Below, one piece after another: positions 50,988-53,667 of a stretch of DNA of 53,667 nucleotides (positions within the stretch are counted from its first letter, which is position 1; the number at the start of each line of letters is the position of its first letter). Under the pieces are notes generated by a model, which was not told where the DNA came from, searched no databases, and saw nothing but the letters and a program-made list of their open reading frames with translations. A program made the translations under genes and the position numbers. The stretch comes from an uncultured Bacilli bacterium (GTDB lineage: Bacteria > Bacillota_I > Bacilli_A > RF39 > UBA660). Location: the NCBI GenBank assembly GCA_950097225.1, contig CATNCE010000007.1:1-53667 (forward strand). The letters run 5' to 3'.

Positions 50988-51455
50988 ATGACATATTTAG
51001 AGTTGGCCTATGGAATTAGGGAATTGTTGTTTAATTTGGAACAAAATAAGGAATTGATTATCGGCAAGATAAGTTATTATACTATTTATTTTTTTATGAA
51101 AGGCGATTTAAAATATTTAGGAGAAATTGGAAATTATTTAACTAAAGTTCTTGAAGACATTGAGAAAGGGATAACTATTTTAGATGCTATTGATGAGGAA
51201 ATAACACTTTATGTTATAGATATGACAAGTGACTTTTTTGTTGAAACTGATAAGTTTGGGCTTTTTGTTGCATTACTAAAAAAACTTAATAATTCTTTTA
51301 TGTTGCTTTTTAGTGATGTTTTCCAAGTAATTTTAAAGTATGATTCTTTGATAAGTTGTAATGGATTTAAAGATAAGAATTATAGAGTATTTGGTACTCA
51401 AAAAGGTATTGATGAAGAAACTTATAATTCATATTTAGAATTAATAAAAAAATAA
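50988..51455 (+). CDS. Unknown helical protein
   Basis: 155 residues, helical (LELAYGIRELLFNLEQNKEL, then LLFSDVFQVILKYDSLIS) and of similar size to the preceding protein, but I see no reliable sequence repeat between them. No motif recognised. No strong ribosome site is visible before its ATG, which fits coupling to the gene before it. Confidence 0.55.
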   Translation: MTYLELAYGIRELLFNLEQNKELIIGKISYYTIYFFMKGDLKYLGEIGNYLTKVLEDIEKGITILDAIDEEITLYVIDMTSDFFVETDKFGLFVALLKKLNNSFMLLFSDVFQVILKYDSLISCNGFKDKNYRVFGTQKGIDEETYNSYLELIKK

Positions 51456-51480
51456 GAGCAAGTTGTAGCTCTTATTTTAA
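51451..51480. terminator. Bidirectional terminator
   Basis: aataagagc (51451-51459) / gctcttatt (51468-51476) between two convergent genes, with A/T runs on both sides; it overlaps both stop codons. Confidence 0.8.
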
Positions 51481-51795
51481 TTCACTAATGTATTTTTTTA
51501 ACGCACGAGCATCAGGCCCAAAAATAATTTTTAGTTGATTGTCTATTTCAACTATTCCTTTTGCTCCTAGTTTTTGAATGCCATCTTTATCAACTTTAGA
51601 GACATCTTTTAAGGTTACTTTAAATCTTGACATATTAACTTCAGTATCGAGAATATTGTCTTTTCCTCCTAAGTAACCAACTAACTTATTTACTTCTAAG
51701 TGAAAGTTTTTGCGATTTAGTTTAACAATTACTAAAGATATAATTATCAATACTAATGCAATTACTGCATATTGTAATACGTGTGTCCAATTCAT
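51472..51795 (-). CDS. Membrane-anchored PTS EIIB-like protein lacking the phosphorylated Cys
   Basis: 107 residues: one N-terminal span (about 8-27) and a domain that matches the EIIB fold of glucose-type phosphotransferase systems (NKLVGYLGGKDNILDTEVNM, then SRFKVTLKDVSKVDKDGIQK and IIFGPDARAL). In active EIIB the phosphorylated Cys lies in 'DACITRLR'; the aligned stretch here is EVNMSRFK, with Asn in place of the Cys. It therefore probably does not carry phosphate. Role unknown; possibly regulatory. No PTS partner is nearby. Confidence 0.65.
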   Translation of the reverse strand: MNWTHVLQYAVIALVLIIISLVIVKLNRKNFHLEVNKLVGYLGGKDNILDTEVNMSRFKVTLKDVSKVDKDGIQKLGAKGIVEIDNQLKIIFGPDARALKKYISELK

Positions 51796-51896
51796 ATAAT
51801 CACCAATAACATCATACTATAATTTTAATTAATTTGCAATTTGATTGACTAGATATTTAAATAAATATTATAATAATAAGTGAAAAGGATGATTAC

Positions 51897-52709
51897 ATGA
51901 AGAAATTGTTATATCGTATAGTAGCATTTGTATTAGATTTAGCATTAGTGTCTTTCTTTATTTTGGGCCTTACGATGTTGGATTTTGTGAATCCTAATAA
52001 TGAAGAGATAAATCTTAAGTATCAGAGTATTTATAATAATAGAAATAAGTATGAGGCTTTAAGGGCAAAAATTGATGAATATACTGAAGATGCTATGATT
52101 TCAGTTTATGAAGAAGCGGAAATAAAGGCGATTTATAAAGATTATTATAGTATTTTAGATGATATTAAAGTTGGAGAAGATTTAACTAATCAAGAGATAT
52201 CTACTATGAAGGATAAGATTGAGAGATTAAATAGTGAAATAAGTAATGAATTGGTAATAAGTGTGAACAAGCTTAATGCTCCAAGTGTTATAATTAGTCT
52301 AGTGATATATATTTTATATTTTGGAGTATTACAATATGTTTTAAAAGGCCAGACCTTATTTAAGCGCCTATTTAGGCTTAAAGTTATTCGCGCTGATCGA
52401 AGTGGAAAAAGGGTCGGCTTACTTAGTTTTATTATAAGAGCTGTTTTGATAACGGAGATTGTTATTTCGATAGCAGATTTAATACTAGTTAATAGTTTAG
52501 GTGTTGATTCTTATGTTGTAGTAAATTATTGGCTAACTCAAGGAAAATATATTTATGAACTAGCATTTGTTGTCTCTATGATTGTTCGTAATGATGGAAG
52601 AAGTATAGATGATATGATACTTAGAACAGATGTTATACGTTATGATAAACGCGGCAAAATTATTGAAGAGAGCTTATTTAATGAAGTCTTAGAGAGTGAT
52701 CATGATTAA
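51897..52709 (+). CDS. RDD-family membrane protein
   Basis: 270 residues. Starts [20 protein letters not shown] with an R-D pair in the first span, and has further spans around 125-146 and 170-195 with [12 protein letters not shown] between; a central coiled segment (about 55-115) separates the halves. RDD proteins are small membrane proteins of unclear function. The C-terminal end overlaps the yidD start by eight bases, so the two are linked. Confidence 0.75.
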   Translation: MKKLLYRIVAFVLDLALVSFFILGLTMLDFVNPNNEEINLKYQSIYNNRNKYEALRAKIDEYTEDAMISVYEEAEIKAIYKDYYSILDDIKVGEDLTNQEISTMKDKIERLNSEISNELVISVNKLNAPSVIISLVIYILYFGVLQYVLKGQTLFKRLFRLKVIRADRSGKRVGLLSFIIRAVLITEIVISIADLILVNSLGVDSYVVVNYWLTQGKYIYELAFVVSMIVRNDGRSIDDMILRTDVIRYDKRGKIIEESLFNEVLESDHD

Positions 52710-52914
52710 AAAAGGTATTATTAAGTTAATTCGCATGTATCAGGTTATGCCTGTTGGTACACATAATTGTTGTAAGTTTGTTCCAAGTTGCTCGGAATAT
52801 GCAATTGAAGCATTGGAAGTTCACGGCTTATTTAAAGGAATATTTTTAAGTATTAAGAGAATATTGAGATGTAATCCTTTTAATAAAGGTGGGTTAGATC
52901 CAGTTAAAAGATAG
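52702..52914 (+). CDS. yidD: Membrane protein insertion efficiency factor YidD
   Basis: 70 residues. Contains the family motif [20 protein letters not shown] and [16 protein letters not shown]. YidD assists YidC-mediated membrane insertion. ATG 52702 is chosen; GTG 52696 would be six bases earlier. It overlaps the RDD gene; the usual neighbours rnpA and yidC are not here. Confidence 0.9.
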   Translation: MIKKGIIKLIRMYQVMPVGTHNCCKFVPSCSEYAIEALEVHGLFKGIFLSIKRILRCNPFNKGGLDPVKR

Positions 52915-52937
52915 TGAATTTTTATAAAAAATATGGA

Positions 52938-52965
52938 AAGATATCGGATAAGGATATCTTTTTTT
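52938..52965 (+). terminator. Terminator after yidD
   Basis: aagatatc (52938-52945) / gatatctt (52953-52960), then T residues. Confidence 0.8.
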
Positions 52966-53019
52966 GGTAAATATTAAATAGTAGCATCTTTTATATTTGT
53001 TTTCCTAAAAGTAGTAATC

Positions 53020-53046
53020 ACTTATTTTAGCAAGTAACATAAAATA
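53020..53046 (+). promoter_or_regulatory. Candidate sigma-K promoter of the coat gene
   Basis: AC at 53020-53021, a 16-base spacer and CATAAAATA at 53038-53046, fitting the sigma-K consensus (AC, 16 bases, CATAnnnTA). Sigma-K drives late coat genes in the mother cell. No sigma-A-like -35/-10 pair is seen here. Confidence 0.5.
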
Positions 53047-53076
53047 TAGTGAGTATATATGAAAGGGTGAATAAAT

Positions 53077-53541
53077 ATGAATAATGAAAGCTGTAATACT
53101 AAAGAATGCTCTAATAGCATTGCTGATATATTAAAAGTAATCCTTATACTACAACAAAATGCCTGTCCTGAATCATGCTTAGATTCATGCGATAGACCAA
53201 TGTTAGGTGGAGGACCAAATTGTTTAATCTGCAATACTAGACCAGTTATGTTATATACCTGTTGTGGAAACGGTGTACCTTGGACTATGCCAATATGTAA
53301 AGATTTAACAACTACTTGTAGTAATCCACAAGCAAGCAATGATATTTGTGAATGCTCAAATGTATTTAGAGTTGAAAAACTAGATGGATGTGCTGCAACA
53401 TTTAGAGTTCTTGCACCAAATCCAGAAGAAAGTTGTTGTAATTCTCAACCTTATGTAGGTACTAACAGTTTCTTTACAATGGATTTATCTTGCTGCTGCT
53501 GTATTCGTTGCTTAAATGATACATTCGTTGATTGTGTCTAG
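53077..53541 (+). CDS. Spore coat protein of the CotY/CotZ family
   Basis: 154 residues, Cys-rich (over 20 Cys). The C-terminal part matches CotY/CotZ: NVFRVEKLDGCAATFRVLAP (about 87-106) and FTMDLSCCCCIRCLNDTFVD (about 132-151), where Bacillus has 'VDLDCFCAINCLNPR'. These proteins form the cross-linked crust of the spore. The N-terminus contains CPESCLDSC repeats. The ribosome site aaagggtg precedes the start. Candidate sigma-K promoter upstream, terminator downstream at 53547-53574. Confidence 0.88.
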   Translation: MNNESCNTKECSNSIADILKVILILQQNACPESCLDSCDRPMLGGGPNCLICNTRPVMLYTCCGNGVPWTMPICKDLTTTCSNPQASNDICECSNVFRVEKLDGCAATFRVLAPNPEESCCNSQPYVGTNSFFTMDLSCCCCIRCLNDTFVDCV

Positions 53542-53546
53542 AAAAG

Positions 53547-53574
53547 TGCTATAGAAAACTATAGCATTTTTTTT
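53547..53574 (+). terminator. Terminator after the coat gene
   Basis: tgctatag (53547-53554) / ctatagca (53559-53566), loop aaaa, then eight T. Confidence 0.85.
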
Positions 53575-53596
53575 ATTTGGGTTAATATTATTAAGT

Positions 53597-53667
53597 ATGA
53601 GGATAATGTTGATTGAGTTTATATGTGTGGTTTTTATAAGTTTTAGCTTGTGTATGATGTTTATTTC
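53597..53667 (+). CDS. Start of a membrane-type protein (3'-truncated)
   Basis: An open frame from ATG 53597 (or ATG 53606) runs to the window end, reading MRIMLIEFICVVFISFSLCM, hydrophobic and signal- or span-like. Only 23 codons are visible, so the call is weak. It could also be noncoding sequence after the coat gene's terminator. Confidence 0.35.
   Translation, partial: MRIMLIEFICVVFISFSLCMMFI

Noticed and set aside
1..53667. CRISPR arrays, insertion sequences, prophage or DGR reverse transcriptase
   Set aside because: No regularly spaced repeats, transposase, phage structural genes or YxDD-type reverse transcriptase were seen in any frame; the DGR machinery must lie outside the window if it exists.
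1..53667. Mycoplasma-type code with TGA as Trp
   Set aside because: Several genes (for example 5638-7089, 8151-10496 and 29778-31064) end naturally at TGA.

Overview
The window is a strongly AT-rich chromosomal segment from a Gram-positive, spore-forming relative of the Bacilli, most likely an uncultured gut lineage near the Mollicutes/RFN20 type (placement is inference). The signs are the Bacilli-type primosome loaders DnaB and DnaI, WhiA, three T-box leaders before aminoacyl-tRNA synthetase genes, and the spore proteins CotE, Cse60 and a CotY/CotZ homologue. TGA is used as a stop, so this is not the mycoplasma code. No rRNA, tRNA, insertion sequence, prophage or CRISPR array was seen. No gene-free stretch exceeds about 300 bases; the longest gaps hold T-box leaders or an rpsD leader.

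Layout. 1-581: 3' end of a diversified surface protein. 665-3937: PAS/receiver regulator, a TasA-like exported protein and a DUF5305-like membrane protein. 4002-8087: whiA, convergent clpP, a uridine-kinase-like gene and gapA. 8151-10496: a two-membrane-span cohesin/dockerin-like surface protein. 10504-14400: Ile T-box, CYTH protein and ileS, whose natural reading frame carries an in-frame TAA at codon 6. 14443-15908: HigB/HigA-like toxin-antitoxin pair with a palindromic operator. 16001-18611: two unknown genes, rpsD with a pseudoknot-capable leader, and a TatD homologue that has lost most metal ligands. 18715-24501: GH31 glycosidase, Leu T-box, small membrane protein, leuS, HIT protein. 24580-31981: cotE, an RNase J with altered metal site, a 46-residue acidic peptide, a wHTH/helical protein, dnaB, dnaI. 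32060-37552: surface protein and a pilin-like cluster containing a diversified adhesin. 37646-44135: cse60, ATP-grasp protein, lipid flippase, trmB, envelope genes, YtxH protein. 44259-50408: two more diversified surface proteins flanking a zinc-ribbon membrane protein and T-box-controlled tyrS. 50502-53667: unknown pair, EIIB-like protein, RDD protein, yidD, spore coat protein and the start of another gene.

The most striking signal is a set of surface genes whose 3' ends look like variable regions of a diversity-generating retroelement (DGR). In three paralogues with a formylglycine-generating-enzyme-like (C-type-lectin-fold) C-terminus (1-581, 44259-45944, 48732-50408), eight codons encode different residues in all three genes while keeping the same pyrimidine in the third position. 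That is the pattern expected from adenine-directed mutagenesis of AAC/AAT template codons, and the reverse of ordinary wobble divergence. A fourth gene (33865-35094), with an unrelated DUF6273-like C-terminus, ends in 21 consecutive NNY codons and sits inside the pilin-like cluster. No reverse transcriptase or template repeat is in the window, so these would be remote targets served in trans. The working picture is a spore-forming gut bacterium that diversifies several membrane- or pilus-associated binding proteins from one or more DGRs elsewhere in its genome.
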